Assembly: GCF_001584165.1 (NCBI RefSeq)
Contig: NZ_CP013233.1
Location: forward strand, 2,054,620 to 2,118,619
Origin: Collimonas arenae
Lineage (GTDB): Bacteria > Pseudomonadota > Gammaproteobacteria > Burkholderiales > Burkholderiaceae_D
DNA length: 64,000 bases
Direction of reading: 5' to 3'
In this document: positions 1 to 9,654 of the stretch, in pieces
How positions within the stretch are numbered: the first letter of the stretch is position 1
How the letters are laid out: the number at the start of each line of letters is the position of its first letter
The notes under the pieces: model-generated
The model's input: the letters and a program-made list of their open reading frames with translations, nothing else
Databases searched by the model: none
What the model was told of the DNA's origin: nothing
Program-made: the position numbers and the translations under genes

Positions 1-37
1 AATGCGGCGCCGGAAGTGCAGTGAAACTTGCGGAAAG

Positions 38-59
38 CTAGACCCCGAAAAGGGTCTAG
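38..59 (-). terminator. Hairpin terminator after tRNA-Leu
   Basis: An 8-bp perfect inverted repeat (CTAGACCC/GGGTCTAG) with a 6-nt loop lies just 3' of the minus-strand tRNA-Leu gene. Only a short T-rich stretch follows it on the minus strand, so it is a plausible but not ideal intrinsic terminator. The 37 bases to its left hold nothing I can name. Confidence 0.55.
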
Positions 60-70
60 TCTATGGTATA

Positions 71-155
71 TGGTGCCCACGGAGGGACTCGAACCCCCAC
101 ACCTTGCGGCACATGGACCTGAACCATGCGCGTCTACCAATTCCGCCACGTGGGC
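71..155 (-). tRNA. tRNA-Leu (anticodon CAG)
   Basis: Read on the minus strand, this 85-nt segment folds as a class II tRNA. The acceptor stem GCCCACG pairs with CGTGGGC, the D-loop carries the leucine-type GGTAGACGC, and the anticodon arm CATGG-TTCAGGT-CCATG gives anticodon CAG. A long variable arm, a T-arm with GGTTCGAGTCC and an encoded CCA end are all present. It decodes CUG leucine codons. Confidence 0.95.
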
Positions 156-319
156 TTGAGAGAGCGAGATTATAGGCTATTTCAAAAATATGTCAACTAG
201 TTGGTGAGGATAAAGAAGAGATATTTAAGTGATATATAAAGTTGCTTGGTTAGGAGAAAGTCATAATCCTCCGTTACACTAAGAGCCTTGTTGAATAACA
301 ATCTGTTGAAAATAGCCTT

Positions 320-2815
320 TTGAGCCAATATTCCTACACAATCCCTAGCCGAGAGGAAATTCTCGGCCTTCTGCGGACTTCTACTGAACCGCAAAATGCC
401 GCCGCTCTCGCTGCTGCACTCAATGTCAAACCCGATGAAATGGATGGTTTGACGCGCCGCCTCAACGCCATGGAGCGTGATGGCCAGATCAAACCGGATC
501 GCGGCGGCATCTACAAATTGACCAATTCGCCCGATTTTATCGAAGGCCGCGTCAGCAGCCATCGTGACGGCTATGGCTTTCTGATCCCGGATGAAGGCGG
601 CGATGACGTGTTCCTGCCGGAAAAGGAAATGCAGAAAGTGCTGCATGGCGACCGCGTCCAGGCGCGCATCGTCGGCACCGACCGCCGCGGCCGTCCGGAA
701 GGGACGATTGTCGAAGTCGTGGCACGCGCCAATACCCATGTGATCGGCCGTCTGCTCAATGAAAACGGCGTCTGGGTGATTGCTCCCGAAGACAAGCGCA
801 TCGGCCAGGACATCATCCTGGCAGGTTCACCAGGCAAGGCCAAGACCGGCCAGGTGGTCAGCGTCGAGCTGACCGAGCAACCTTCACGCTACAGTCAGCC
901 AGTCGGCAAGATCGTCGAGATCCTGGGCGATATCGACGATCCGGGTATGGAAATCGAAATCGCAGTGCGCAAATACGGCGTGCCGCACGAATTTTCCGAA
1001 GCTGCCAAAAAAATGGCCGCCAAGCTGCCGGGCGAAGTCCGTCCCGCCGACCTGGCTGACCGCGTCGATCTGCGCGATGTGCCGCTGGTTACCATCGACG
1101 GCGAAGACGCACGCGATTTCGACGATGCCGTGTATTGCGAACCGGTCAAGATCGGCCGCGCCAACGGTTATCGCCTGATTGTCGCGATTGCCGACGTCAG
1201 CCACTACGTCAAGCCCAACGACGCGCTGGATGTCGATGCGCTGGAGCGCAGTACCTCGGTGTATTTCCCGCGCCGGGTTATCCCGATGTTGCCGGAGAAA
1301 CTATCCAACGGCTTGTGCTCGCTGAATCCCGATGTCGATCGTCTGACACTGGTATGCGATGCAGTGATCAGCGCCAAGGGTGAGATCAAGGCTTACCAAT
1401 TTTATCCAGCGGTGATCCACTCCGCTGCACGCCTGACGTATACCGAAGTTGCCGCGATCCTGGGCAATACCAAGGGCCCGGAAGCGGCCAAGCGTCCTGG
1501 CCTGGTACCGCATCTGCTGCATCTGTACGAAGTGTTCCATGCGTTGCTGCAGGCACGCCAGGCGCGCGGTGCGATTGATTTCGAAACCACCGAAACCTAC
1601 ATCGTCTGCAATGCTGCCGGCAAGATCGAAAAAATTCTGCCACGCACCCGCAATGATGCGCACAAGGTAATCGAAGAATGCATGTTGGCGGCCAACGTTT
1701 GCGCTGCCGACCTGATGGAGCGTCACAAGCATCCTGGCCTGTTCCGTATTCATGCCCATCCGACCAAGGAAAAGCTGGCGGTTTTGCGCACTTTCCTGAA
1801 GCAGGTCGGACTGACGCTGGCTGGTGGCGATACGCCGTCCGCCTCTGATTACGCCGAGCTGATGCCGAAGATCAAGGCGCGTCCCGACGCGCTGCTGTTG
1901 CAGACCATGCTGCTGCGCTCGATGCAGCAAGCGGTCTACAGCCCGGAGAACATCGGTCACTTCGGCTTGTCGTATGAATCCTATGCGCACTTCACCAGCC
2001 CGATCCGCCGCTATCCAGATCTGCTCACGCACCGTACCATCAAGGCGATCCTGCAAGGCAAGCGTTACGATCCGAAAGGGCTCGATACCAGCTCGCTGAA
2101 CACCATGCTGTCGCCGGCCGGTCGCAAGAAGCAGGCCGAAGACAAGGCTGCGGGCAAGAAAAAGAACGAGGGTAGCCTGGCTATCTGGGAAGCACTCGGG
2201 GTGCATTGTTCGGCCAACGAACGACGCGCCGACGAAGCTTCGCGCGACGTTGAAGCGTGGCTCAAGTGCTATTTCATCCGCGACAAGCTGGGCGAAGAGT
2301 TTACCGGTGTCATTTCCGGCGTCGCCACTTTCGGTATTTTTGTCCAGCTCGACGCCCTGTACATTGAAGGCCTTGTGCATGTGACCGAACTTGGCGCCGA
2401 CTACTTCCAGTACGATGAAGCGCGTCACGAATTGCGCGGCGAGCGCACTGGCATCCGCTACCAGTTGACCGACCGTGTCACGGTGCAGGTCAGCAGGGTC
2501 GACCTTGATGCGCGCAAGATCGATCTGCGCCTGGTCAATGAACCTGGCATCAAGACTGTGCTCAAGAACGAGGCGCGCCGTGCCGACAGCGAGCAGGGCC
2601 GCGGTGCGAAAACCAAGGCCGGTGCGAAAGTTGCGCCGCCGAAGAAAACTTCGCGGGTTACGACTGCAGCCAAAACGACCAGCACTGCAGGCGCAGGTAG
2701 CAAGGTGACTCAGGCCAAGAAGCCTAAGGCCGGCAGGTCTGCCAAGACGCCAGTCACTGCGGAGAAGTCGCGCGCGCCCAAAGGTTTCACGAAGTCGAGC
2801 AAGCGTAAAAGATAG
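320..2815 (+). CDS. rnr: Ribonuclease R
   Basis: This 831-aa protein is a 3'-to-5' exoribonuclease of the RNase II/R family, which degrades structured RNA and acts in mRNA decay and tRNA/rRNA quality control. It has an N-terminal winged-helix region (about residues 1-75), cold-shock domains (about 75-240), the RNB catalytic core with the acidic motif DGEDARDFDDAV near residue 260, an S1 domain starting at GEEFTGVISG (about 660), and a long Lys/Ala/Thr-rich basic tail (about 750-831), as in RNase R rather than RNase II. The start is a TTG codon with little Shine-Dalgarno complementarity, so the exact N-terminus is uncertain. rlmB follows in the same direction 38 bp on, a common rnr-rlmB arrangement. 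Confidence 0.95.
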   Translation: MSQYSYTIPSREEILGLLRTSTEPQNAAALAAALNVKPDEMDGLTRRLNAMERDGQIKPDRGGIYKLTNSPDFIEGRVSSHRDGYGFLIPDEGGDDVFLPEKEMQKVLHGDRVQARIVGTDRRGRPEGTIVEVVARANTHVIGRLLNENGVWVIAPEDKRIGQDIILAGSPGKAKTGQVVSVELTEQPSRYSQPVGKIVEILGDIDDPGMEIEIAVRKYGVPHEFSEAAKKMAAKLPGEVRPADLADRVDLRDVPLVTIDGEDARDFDDAVYCEPVKIGRANGYRLIVAIADVSHYVKPNDALDVDALERSTSVYFPRRVIPMLPEKLSNGLCSLNPDVDRLTLVCDAVISAKGEIKAYQFYPAVIHSAARLTYTEVAAILGNTKGPEAAKRPGLVPHLLHLYEVFHALLQARQARGAIDFETTETYIVCNAAGKIEKILPRTRNDAHKVIEECMLAANVCAADLMERHKHPGLFRIHAHPTKEKLAVLRTFLKQVGLTLAGGDTPSASDYAELMPKIKARPDALLLQTMLLRSMQQAVYSPENIGHFGLSYESYAHFTSPIRRYPDLLTHRTIKAILQGKRYDPKGLDTSSLNTMLSPAGRKKQAEDKAAGKKKNEGSLAIWEALGVHCSANERRADEASRDVEAWLKCYFIRDKLGEEFTGVISGVATFGIFVQLDALYIEGLVHVTELGADYFQYDEARHELRGERTGIRYQLTDRVTVQVSRVDLDARKIDLRLVNEPGIKTVLKNEARRADSEQGRGAKTKAGAKVAPPKKTSRVTTAAKTTSTAGAGSKVTQAKKPKAGRSAKTPVTAEKSRAPKGFTKSSKRKR

Positions 2816-2853
2816 TAGGTAGTCAGTAGATAGATTCAGGTAGATAGAAGAAT

Positions 2854-3597
2854 ATGAAAAGTAAAATGATTTTTGGCTTTCACGCCGTCACCGCGCGTTT
2901 GCGTCATGAAGCGTCGTCGGTGGAAGAGATATACGTGGATGCCAGCCGCGTCGATCGCCGCATGCAGGATTTGCTGCACGCTGCGAAAGCCGTCGGTGTA
3001 CGCGTGATTCCCGTGGACGATCAGCGTTTGTCGAATATCGTCGGCACGCGTCGTCACCAGGGAGTTGTCGCCAAAGCTGGCGAATTGTCGCTGGCGCGTA
3101 ATCTGGATGAGTTGCTGGATGCGATTGTTGGTCCGCCGTTGCTGTTGATCCTCGACGGCATCACCGATCCGCACAATCTGGGTGCCTGCCTGCGGGTTGC
3201 CGACGGCGCCGGCGCACATGCCGTGATCGCTCCGAAAGACCGTGCTGTGGGCCTCAACGCTACGGCCGCTAAGGTCGCCAGCGGTGCAGCTGAAACCGTA
3301 CCGTACATTACCGTGACCAATCTGGCGCGTACCTTGCGTGAATTGAAAGAACGCGAAATCTGGTTGATTGGCACCGATGAAGATGGCGAAAAGGGTTTGT
3401 ACGAGGCTGATTTCTCGACACCGGCTGCGATTGTCATGGGTTCAGAAGGCGAGGGCATGCGCCGCCTGACACGCGAAACCTGCGACGTGCTGGTGAACGT
3501 GCCGATGTTCGGTTCAGTTGAAAGCCTGAACGTATCTGTCGCCTCCGGCGTCTGCCTGTACGAAGCCCGTCGCCAACGTATGGTCAAGGGCTGTTGA
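2854..3597 (+). CDS. rlmB: 23S rRNA (guanosine-2'-O-)-methyltransferase RlmB
   Basis: This 247-aa SPOUT-class methyltransferase is expected to methylate the ribose of G2251 in 23S rRNA. An N-terminal substrate-binding domain (about residues 5-80) precedes the SpoU fold with motif 1 ([20 protein letters not shown]), motif 2 ([12 protein letters not shown]) and motif 3 ([16 protein letters not shown]), which form the knotted AdoMet site. The length is normal for the family. It lies 38 bp after rnr and probably shares its transcript. The ATG follows a purine-rich AGAAG sequence. Confidence 0.96.
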   Translation: MKSKMIFGFHAVTARLRHEASSVEEIYVDASRVDRRMQDLLHAAKAVGVRVIPVDDQRLSNIVGTRRHQGVVAKAGELSLARNLDELLDAIVGPPLLLILDGITDPHNLGACLRVADGAGAHAVIAPKDRAVGLNATAAKVASGAAETVPYITVTNLARTLRELKEREIWLIGTDEDGEKGLYEADFSTPAAIVMGSEGEGMRRLTRETCDVLVNVPMFGSVESLNVSVASGVCLYEARRQRMVKGC

Positions 3598-3760
3598 TTC
3601 CACTCCGCAGCATCTTCTGGGAGGATGGCCTGCCAGGCGCCGCGGCGCTGGCGGCTTGAATCCCGGATAAATTCAGGCCGGGTTTCCGGACTTTCGCAGC
3701 AAAAGACGGCAGGCGCAATTTGGAATACCATTACGCCTCCGTATTCAATCGACACCCCCT

Positions 3761-4510
3761 ATGTTCAGCCGCATTCGTGAAGACATTGCCAACATCATGG
3801 CGCGCGATCCAGCCGCCCGTACCCAGTGGGAAGTGCTGACCTGCTATCCGGGGCTGCATGCAATCGTCCTGCATCGTTGGGCGCATCATTGCTGGCACAA
3901 TGGTTTCAAATGGCCAGGCCGTTTCATCTCGCATATCGCTCGCACATTGACTGGCATTGAAATCCATCCAGGCGCCACCATTGGTCGCCGCGTCTTCATC
4001 GACCACGGCTTTGGCGTGGTGATCGGCGAGACGGCGGAAGTCGGCGACGATTGCACCATTTATCAGGGAGTCACACTGGGCGGTACTTCGCTGAACAAGG
4101 GCGCCAAACGTCATCCGACATTGGCGCGCGGCGCCATTATCGGTGCTGGCGCCAAAGTGCTGGGCGGCTTTACCGTGGGCGAGGGGGCCAAGGTTGGTTC
4201 CAACGCCGTGGTCGTCAAGGAAGTGCCGCCGGGGGCAACCGCAGTCGGCAACCCGGCACGCATCGTCCTGAAGGATAGTAATAGCAGCAAGGATGAAACA
4301 GCAGCACGCATGTTTGCCGCTTACGGCGTCACGCCCAACGGTGATGACCCACTGTCGAAAGCGTTGCATGGCTTGATTGATAATGCGGCGGCGCAGGAGC
4401 ACCAGATCGATCGCATCATCGCTTTGCTGAAGAAGTCCGGCATCGCGTGCGAAAGCTTGCCCGAACTGGAAAAATTTGATCCGGACCAACTCAATAAACT
4501 GGTTGAGTAG
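3761..4510 (+). CDS. cysE: Serine O-acetyltransferase
   Basis: This 249-aa enzyme makes O-acetylserine from serine and acetyl-CoA, the first step of cysteine synthesis. An N-terminal helical part ([19 protein letters not shown]) is followed by left-handed beta-helix hexapeptide repeats with the CysE signature [18 protein letters not shown] and the active-site loop [10 protein letters not shown]. The C-terminal tail (about residues 175-249) is longer than the minimal fold and ends in a charged helix. It stands 163 bp after rlmB, with a DUF480 gene 24 bp after it. Confidence 0.95.
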   Translation: MFSRIREDIANIMARDPAARTQWEVLTCYPGLHAIVLHRWAHHCWHNGFKWPGRFISHIARTLTGIEIHPGATIGRRVFIDHGFGVVIGETAEVGDDCTIYQGVTLGGTSLNKGAKRHPTLARGAIIGAGAKVLGGFTVGEGAKVGSNAVVVKEVPPGATAVGNPARIVLKDSNSSKDETAARMFAAYGVTPNGDDPLSKALHGLIDNAAAQEHQIDRIIALLKKSGIACESLPELEKFDPDQLNKLVE

Positions 4511-4534
4511 GGTCTAGCACCGGGAGACTACGTA

Positions 4535-5245
4535 ATGCATCAGGAAATATCTCATATTCTGACGGGCGACGATGCCGTCACCGATTCGTATCTCGATCCC
4601 TTTGAAATTCGTGTCCTTGCCGTACTGGCTGAAAAAGAAGCGCTAACGCCGGATAATTATCCGCTGTCGCTGAACACCCTGGTCAACGGCTGCAACCAGC
4701 TGTCGAGTCGGGACCCGGTCATGTCGATTGCCGAGCCGACCGTGCTTGATATCCTGCAGCGTCTGATGCAGCGAAAACTCGTGGTTGAGGTCAACCAGGC
4801 CGGCGCCCGTGTGCCCAAGTATGAGCATCGGATGCGGGTCAAATGGTTGCTGGAACAGGACAAGTTGGCGGTATTGACCACACTGATGCTGCGTGGCATC
4901 CAGACTGCCGGCGAGCTGCGCAGCCGTTGCGGCCGATTGCATGAGTTTGCTTCGGTGGCCGAAGTGGAAACTGCACTGCAATTCCTGATCGATAAATATC
5001 CTCCGCTAGTGGCGCGCCTGGCGAAGTCGCCTGGTACCAAGGAGTCACGTTATGCACATTTGTTGGCTGGCGAAGAAGTGCTGGAGCAGCAGGCAATAGC
5101 CGACACGATGTCGGGCAGCGCAGCGGTGGTGAAGGCTGGCAACCAGGACCGAATCGCTCAGTTGGAAGAAGAGGTTGCGGCCTTGCGTCGACAGATGGAC
5201 GACTTGCAGTTGCAGTTTGCGGAATTCAAGCGGCAATTCGACTAG
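4535..5245 (+). CDS. DUF480 (YceH-family) protein
   Basis: This 236-aa cytoplasmic protein belongs to the DUF480/YceH family, built of two winged-helix domains. The hallmark start of the fold (DPFEIRVLAVLAEKEALTPDNYPLS) and LNTLVNGCNQLSSRDPVM are clear, as is the second domain with LTTLMLRGIQTAGELRSRC. The C-terminus (about residues 195-236) is predicted coiled coil (IAQLEEEVAALRRQMDDL). The family has no established biochemical role; a DNA-related role is only suggested by the fold. It is spaced for co-transcription with cysE. Confidence 0.9.
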   Translation: MHQEISHILTGDDAVTDSYLDPFEIRVLAVLAEKEALTPDNYPLSLNTLVNGCNQLSSRDPVMSIAEPTVLDILQRLMQRKLVVEVNQAGARVPKYEHRMRVKWLLEQDKLAVLTTLMLRGIQTAGELRSRCGRLHEFASVAEVETALQFLIDKYPPLVARLAKSPGTKESRYAHLLAGEEVLEQQAIADTMSGSAAVVKAGNQDRIAQLEEEVAALRRQMDDLQLQFAEFKRQFD

Positions 5246-5260
5246 CTTCGAATCGGTGGA

Positions 5261-5278
5261 AGGGCGGGGTTCCGCCCT
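5261..5278. terminator. Hairpin between convergent genes
   Basis: AGGGCGG-GGTT-CCGCCCT forms a 7-bp GC-only hairpin in the 45-bp gap between the DUF480 gene (+) and lpxH (-). There is no clear T-run on either side, so a two-way termination role is inferred from position. Confidence 0.4.
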
Positions 5279-5290
5279 ACGTTCGTTATT

Positions 5291-6088
5291 TCAATCGGCC
5301 AATTCCTGGCCGTCAAATCCAAACCGGCGGATCACGCCGTCTGCATCAATGGCGATCCAGCCGCCGCGCTGCGCCTTGACGTCGTATTCCCAATCCGGCA
5401 ATACATAACGGGTCCTGGCATTGTCGCCTGCGCCGCTCTTGTGGCAAGCCGGCCGATGCGTATGGCCGTGGATCAGGGTGCTGGTGGCAGTGGTGTCGAA
5501 CAGTGTATCGATGGCGGCTGCATTGACATCCATGATTTCCATCGATTTGTGACGCTGTTCTTCCTGACTTTCCTTGCGGACGCCGGCGATGATCGCTTTG
5601 CGCTGCGCCAGCGGCAAGGCCAGGAACTGCTGCTGCCATTGCGGTTGCCGCACTTGCTCCCGGAACTGCATGTAGGCCAGGTCATCGGTACATTGGGCGT
5701 CGCCATGGGCAATTGCCAGGCTTCGTCCTGCGACATGGATGACGGATGGGTCAGGCAGCAAGGTCAGGCCTGCCGCCCGGGCAAACGTATCGCCAACCAG
5801 GAAATCGCGATTACCGGCAATCCAGAATACCTGGACGCCGGCATCGCTGACCTGTCGGATCGCTTCGGCAATCTCGCGATTGTATGGCGTCTCCAGATCG
5901 TCGTCGCCAGCCCAGTACTCGAACAGGTCACCCAGCAAATAGAGTTGCTGCGCATGCTTGGCTTGCCCCTGCAGGAAATCCAGGAAGGCTTGCGTAGTGC
6001 GTGGATGCGCCGCCTGCAAGTGCAGGTCGGAGATAAAGAGTGCAACCGCGGGCGGTTGCACTGGCGTGTTCGGGACTGTGGCTGTCAT
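5291..6088 (-). CDS. lpxH: UDP-2,3-diacylglucosamine diphosphatase
   Basis: This 265-aa calcineurin-like metallophosphoesterase should cleave UDP-2,3-diacylglucosamine to lipid X and UMP in lipid A synthesis at the inner face of the inner membrane. The metal-binding blocks appear in order: ISDLHL (about residue 19), GDLFEYWAGDD (about 51), AGNRDFL (about 94), AHGDAQC (about 131) and HGHTHRP (about 211). No strong ribosome-binding site precedes the ATG, so a slightly different start is possible. ppiB lies 31 bp upstream on the same strand, consistent with a ppiA-ppiB-lpxH transcript. Confidence 0.93.
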   Translation of the reverse strand: MTATVPNTPVQPPAVALFISDLHLQAAHPRTTQAFLDFLQGQAKHAQQLYLLGDLFEYWAGDDDLETPYNREIAEAIRQVSDAGVQVFWIAGNRDFLVGDTFARAAGLTLLPDPSVIHVAGRSLAIAHGDAQCTDDLAYMQFREQVRQPQWQQQFLALPLAQRKAIIAGVRKESQEEQRHKSMEIMDVNAAAIDTLFDTTATSTLIHGHTHRPACHKSGAGDNARTRYVLPDWEYDVKAQRGGWIAIDADGVIRRFGFDGQELAD

Positions 6089-6119
6089 TGGATGGCGATG
6101 AGCGATAGAGAGTGAGGGA

Positions 6120-6611
6120 TTAAGCGACGACTTCCGCTTTTTCGATCACGACGTCATCCACCGGCACATCGGCAAACATGCCGGTGCGAGTCGTTTTGAC
6201 GCCTTCGATCTTGTCGACGATGTCTTGGCCTTCGACCACTTTGCCGAATACGCAATAGCCCCAGCCGTCCTGGCCTGGATAGTCGAGGAAGCTGTTGTTC
6301 TTGACGTTGATGAAGAACTGGGCAGATGCCGAATGTGGCGCCGAGGTGCGGGCCATCGCCAGTGTGTACGGTTCATTCTTGAGGCCGTTCTTGGCTTCAT
6401 TTTCGACCGGATCGTTGGTCGGCTTTTGTTTCATGCCTGGCTCGAAGCCGCCGCCTTGGACCATGAAGCCAGGAATCACACGGTGAAAAATCGTGCCGGT
6501 GTAATGGCCGGCATTGACGTAGGCCAGGAAATTTTCTACGGTCTTCGGCGCTTTTTCAGCGTCCAGTTCGATTTTGATCTTGCCGTGGTTTGTGGTGAGG
6601 ATGACAGCCAT
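6120..6611 (-). CDS. ppiB: Cytoplasmic peptidyl-prolyl cis-trans isomerase (cyclophilin)
   Basis: This 163-aa cyclophilin has no signal peptide and so acts in the cytoplasm, speeding X-Pro isomerisation in protein folding. Family motifs include FHRVIPGFMVQGG with the catalytic Arg, ARTSAPHSASAQFFINV and GYCVFGKVVEG. A clear AGGAAA ribosome-binding site precedes the ATG. It is close in sequence to the exported cyclophilin immediately upstream; the pair looks like a tandem duplication with division of labour between compartments. Confidence 0.95.
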   Translation of the reverse strand: MAVILTTNHGKIKIELDAEKAPKTVENFLAYVNAGHYTGTIFHRVIPGFMVQGGGFEPGMKQKPTNDPVENEAKNGLKNEPYTLAMARTSAPHSASAQFFINVKNNSFLDYPGQDGWGYCVFGKVVEGQDIVDKIEGVKTTRTGMFADVPVDDVVIEKAEVVA

Positions 6612-6675
6612 GGTATTTCCTATCGGGTGGTTAAAATGAATGGATGCTTGATTACTGGTCTGGTAAAAATAATAT

Positions 6676-7266
6676 TTATTTGGTCACTGTAGCCGATTCG
6701 ATGATGACCGGCGTGGTCGGCACGTCCTGGAATGCGGTCTTGACTTTCTTGATCTTGTCGACGACATCAACGCCCTTGATTACCCTGCCGAATACCGCAT
6801 AACCCCAGCCGTCGCGACCAGGATAGTTGAGGAATTCATTGTTGTTGACATTGATGAAAAATTGCGCACCAGCCGATTGCGGGTCTGCGGTGCGTGCCAT
6901 GGCGACGCTGTAAGCGATGTTCTTCAAGCCGTTCTTGGCTTCGTTCTCAACCTTGTTCGGCGCCGGTTTTTCGACCATATCCTTGGTCATGCCGCCGCCC
7001 TGAATCATGAAGCCATCAATCACGCGATGAAAAATCGTGCCGTTATAATGCCCGCTGTTGACGTAGCCGAGAAAATTCTTGACAGTCTTCGGCGCTTTTT
7101 CCGGATTCAGCTCGAGGACAATGTCACCCATGTTGGTTTTCAACAAAACATGCGGCATGTCGGCCGCGCTGGCCAACGTCGGGCTGCCAGCCAAGGTTGC
7201 GGCGGCGAACATCGAAACAAGAGTGCAAGCGAACTTGCGGCGCGACAGGCGAAGAGATGCTGGCAT
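6676..7266 (-). CDS. ppiA: Exported peptidyl-prolyl cis-trans isomerase (cyclophilin)
   Basis: This 196-aa cyclophilin carries an N-terminal signal peptide (basic RLSRRKF, a hydrophobic core, likely cleavage after ASA near residue 35), so it should act in the periplasm. The catalytic block [13 protein letters not shown] and the [16 protein letters not shown] and [11 protein letters not shown] blocks are intact. An AAGGAA ribosome-binding site stands before the ATG. It lies 64 bp upstream of ppiB on the same strand and is divergent from cysS. Confidence 0.94.
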   Translation of the reverse strand: MPASLRLSRRKFACTLVSMFAAATLAGSPTLASAADMPHVLLKTNMGDIVLELNPEKAPKTVKNFLGYVNSGHYNGTIFHRVIDGFMIQGGGMTKDMVEKPAPNKVENEAKNGLKNIAYSVAMARTADPQSAGAQFFINVNNNEFLNYPGRDGWGYAVFGRVIKGVDVVDKIKKVKTAFQDVPTTPVIIESATVTK

Positions 7267-7466
7267 AAAATTCCTTCAGGTAAGGGATGCGATTTCGCAT
7301 TTGAGCAATGATATACTGCGGCGAAAAGCAACATTTTATCAAACTAAGCACGACAAAAGAGTTTTGGCGACCTTGTTGCACCAACATTGCGCAACCGAAA
7401 GCTATACGGATGTGTGGATGTGTAGAACAGCGTGCAATACTTCTGTGCCTTAACCGGTAACTTCCC

Positions 7467-8888
7467 ATGAGCGACCTGAAAATATATAACACGCTGGCGC
7501 GTGAGAAGCAGCCGTTTTCTCCGATCGAACCGGGCAAGGTTCGCATGTACGTATGCGGCATGACTGTGTATGACTATTGCCATCTTGGTCACGGCCGCGT
7601 GATGGTCGTGTTCGATATGGTACAGCGCTGGCTGCGGCAGTCTGGTTTCGAGGTCACCTATGTCCGTAATATTACCGACATCGACGACAAGATCATCAAG
7701 CGGGCGGTGGAGAACGGCGAGACAATTTCGCAACTGACCGGGCGCTTCATCCAGGCAATGGACGAAGATGCTGCCGCGCTCGGAGTACAAAAGCCCGACC
7801 ATGAGCCGCGTGCCACCGCGTTTGTGCCGCAGATGCTGGCCCTGATCAAGAAACTCGAAGCCAATGGCCTTGCATACCAGGCTGGCGACGGTGACGTCAA
7901 TTATTCGGTGCGCGATTTTGCCGGTTACGGCAAATTGTCCGGCAAGTCGCTTGACGACTTGCGTGCCGGTGAGCGCGTCGATGTCAATACCGGCAAACGG
8001 GATCCGCTCGATTTTGTGTTGTGGAAAGCTGCCAAGCAAAGCGAGCCGGAAGAGGTTAAATGGGCTTCGCAATGGGGGCAGGGACGTCCCGGCTGGCACA
8101 TTGAATGTTCAGCCATGGCCGGTGAGCTGTTGGGTGAGCAATTTGATATTCATGGTGGTGGCCAGGACCTGCAGTTTCCGCATCATGAAAACGAAATCGC
8201 GCAGTCTGAAGGCGCGCATGGGCATCAGTTCGTCAACTACTGGATGCACAACGGCTTTGTTCGCATCGACAATGAAAAGATGTCGAAGTCGCTCGGCAAT
8301 TTTTTCACGATCCGCGATGTACTGAAAAAATACGATCCTGAAGTGGTGCGTTTCTTTATCCTGCGCGCGCATTATCGTAGCCCGTTGAATTACGCCGATA
8401 CCAATCTTGATGACGCTAAACACGCCTTGACCCGCTTGTATACAGCGTTGAAGGAAGTGTCAGCCGATGACTTGCCGCTGGATTGGCAGGAGGTGCATGC
8501 GCAGCGCGTTGCCGAAGCGATGAATGACGATTTCAATACGCCCATGGCGATTTCGGCATTGTTCGATTTGGCCAATGAAGTCAACAAGGGCAAGTTGCCC
8601 GCATTGGCGCGCCAGCTCAAGGGATTAGCCGGGGCGCTTGGATTGTTGCAACGCGTTCCGGAAGATTTTCTAAAAGGCCGTGCGATGGCCGGTGCCGATA
8701 TTGTTGTAAATGGCATTGCGGAAGCGGCGTTGTCGGAGCAAGATATCCTGCTCAAAATCCAAGCGCGCCAAGCGGCAAAAGTAGCCCGTGATTTCACCGC
8801 CGCCGACAGGATTCGCAACGAATTGTCAGCTGCTGGAATACTGCTTGAAGACCGGCCTGGTGGTCAAACCGAATGGCGAAGGGCATAA
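7467..8888 (+). CDS. cysS: Cysteine-tRNA ligase
   Basis: This 473-aa class I synthetase charges tRNA-Cys. It has the HIGH-type motif HLGHG within [15 protein letters not shown], the zinc-binding Cys/His set ([10 protein letters not shown], then WHIECSAM and [10 protein letters not shown]) and the KMSKS loop ([11 protein letters not shown], about residue 270), followed by the helical DALR anticodon-binding region. Length is normal. The ATG has no strong Shine-Dalgarno. The 200-bp divergent gap to ppiA holds a small palindrome, ATGCGATTTCGCAT, of unknown meaning. Confidence 0.97.
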   Translation: MSDLKIYNTLAREKQPFSPIEPGKVRMYVCGMTVYDYCHLGHGRVMVVFDMVQRWLRQSGFEVTYVRNITDIDDKIIKRAVENGETISQLTGRFIQAMDEDAAALGVQKPDHEPRATAFVPQMLALIKKLEANGLAYQAGDGDVNYSVRDFAGYGKLSGKSLDDLRAGERVDVNTGKRDPLDFVLWKAAKQSEPEEVKWASQWGQGRPGWHIECSAMAGELLGEQFDIHGGGQDLQFPHHENEIAQSEGAHGHQFVNYWMHNGFVRIDNEKMSKSLGNFFTIRDVLKKYDPEVVRFFILRAHYRSPLNYADTNLDDAKHALTRLYTALKEVSADDLPLDWQEVHAQRVAEAMNDDFNTPMAISALFDLANEVNKGKLPALARQLKGLAGALGLLQRVPEDFLKGRAMAGADIVVNGIAEAALSEQDILLKIQARQAAKVARDFTAADRIRNELSAAGILLEDRPGGQTEWRRA

Positions 8889-8892
8889 CCGT

Positions 8893-9543
8893 ATGCTAAA
8901 AACGATAGCTGTCGACTCCAAGGTTTTCGTGCCTTCGTATTGGGAGGACGCCAAGGTAGAGTTGATGAAGCGTGACCGTATCATGCGCAAGTTGATTCCC
9001 CAGTTTGGCGATCTGCACCTGATCGGTCGCGGTGAGGCGTTTACCACGCTGGCGCGCTCCGTGGTTGGCCAGCAGATTTCAGTCAAGGCGGCTGAATCTG
9101 TCTGGCAAAAATTTCTGTTAATCTGTCCAAAATCGACCCCTGCGCAAGTGCTGAAAGCGGGTCCGGAACAATTGGCGGCGTGTGGCTTGTCCAAGCGTAA
9201 GGCGGAATATATCCTGGATTTGGCAGACCATTTCAAGACAAAGCGTGTCCATGCCGATCAGTGGGTCGAGATGGAAGATGAAGAAGTTATTGCGGACCTG
9301 ACCCAGATTCGCGGCATTGGGCGCTGGACAGCGGAGATGTTTTTGATATTTAATTTGCTCCGGCCCAATATTTTGCCTTTGGATGACCTTGGGTTGCTCA
9401 AAGGAATCAGTGTCAATTATTTTTCCGGTGAGCCTGTTTCGCGCAGCGATGCCCGCGAAGTCTCGGCCAACTGGGAGCCGTGGCGCACGGTGGCAACCTG
9501 GTATCTGTGGCGCAGCCTGGATCCTGAACCTATAGAATATTGA
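8893..9543 (+). CDS. DNA-3-methyladenine glycosylase (HhH-GPD family)
   Basis: This 216-aa DNA repair glycosylase removes alkylated bases to start base excision repair. The helix-hairpin-helix motif (LTQIRGIGRWTAEMF, about residues 136-150) is followed by the catalytic Asp in ILPLDDLGL (164/165), and VVGQQISVKAAE is the usual AlkA-family helix. It is shorter than E. coli AlkA because the N-terminal accessory domain is absent. The ATG at 8893, 4 bp after the cysS stop, is chosen over an upstream in-frame start inside cysS, because the protein then begins at the conserved part and is spaced for coupling. Confidence 0.9.
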   Translation: MLKTIAVDSKVFVPSYWEDAKVELMKRDRIMRKLIPQFGDLHLIGRGEAFTTLARSVVGQQISVKAAESVWQKFLLICPKSTPAQVLKAGPEQLAACGLSKRKAEYILDLADHFKTKRVHADQWVEMEDEEVIADLTQIRGIGRWTAEMFLIFNLLRPNILPLDDLGLLKGISVNYFSGEPVSRSDAREVSANWEPWRTVATWYLWRSLDPEPIEY

Positions 9544-9654
9544 ATCATGACTGGTGAATTGAGGGCGAGTTGCTTGTCGCGCGGCGACAACTGTTAAACT
9601 CTGCCCCGCAATGCATTAGCTGGCCGGTAACGGCGGTGTAATCAAAGGAATAAC

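Noticed and set aside
1301..2428. 375-aa open frame on the minus strand
   Set aside because: It lies wholly antisense to rnr, has no ribosome-binding site or recognised domain, and its length reflects the high GC content and codon bias of rnr.
3629..3647. GC-rich hairpin between rlmB and cysE as terminator
   Set aside because: The stem has a bulge and no T-run on either strand; termination there is not supported.
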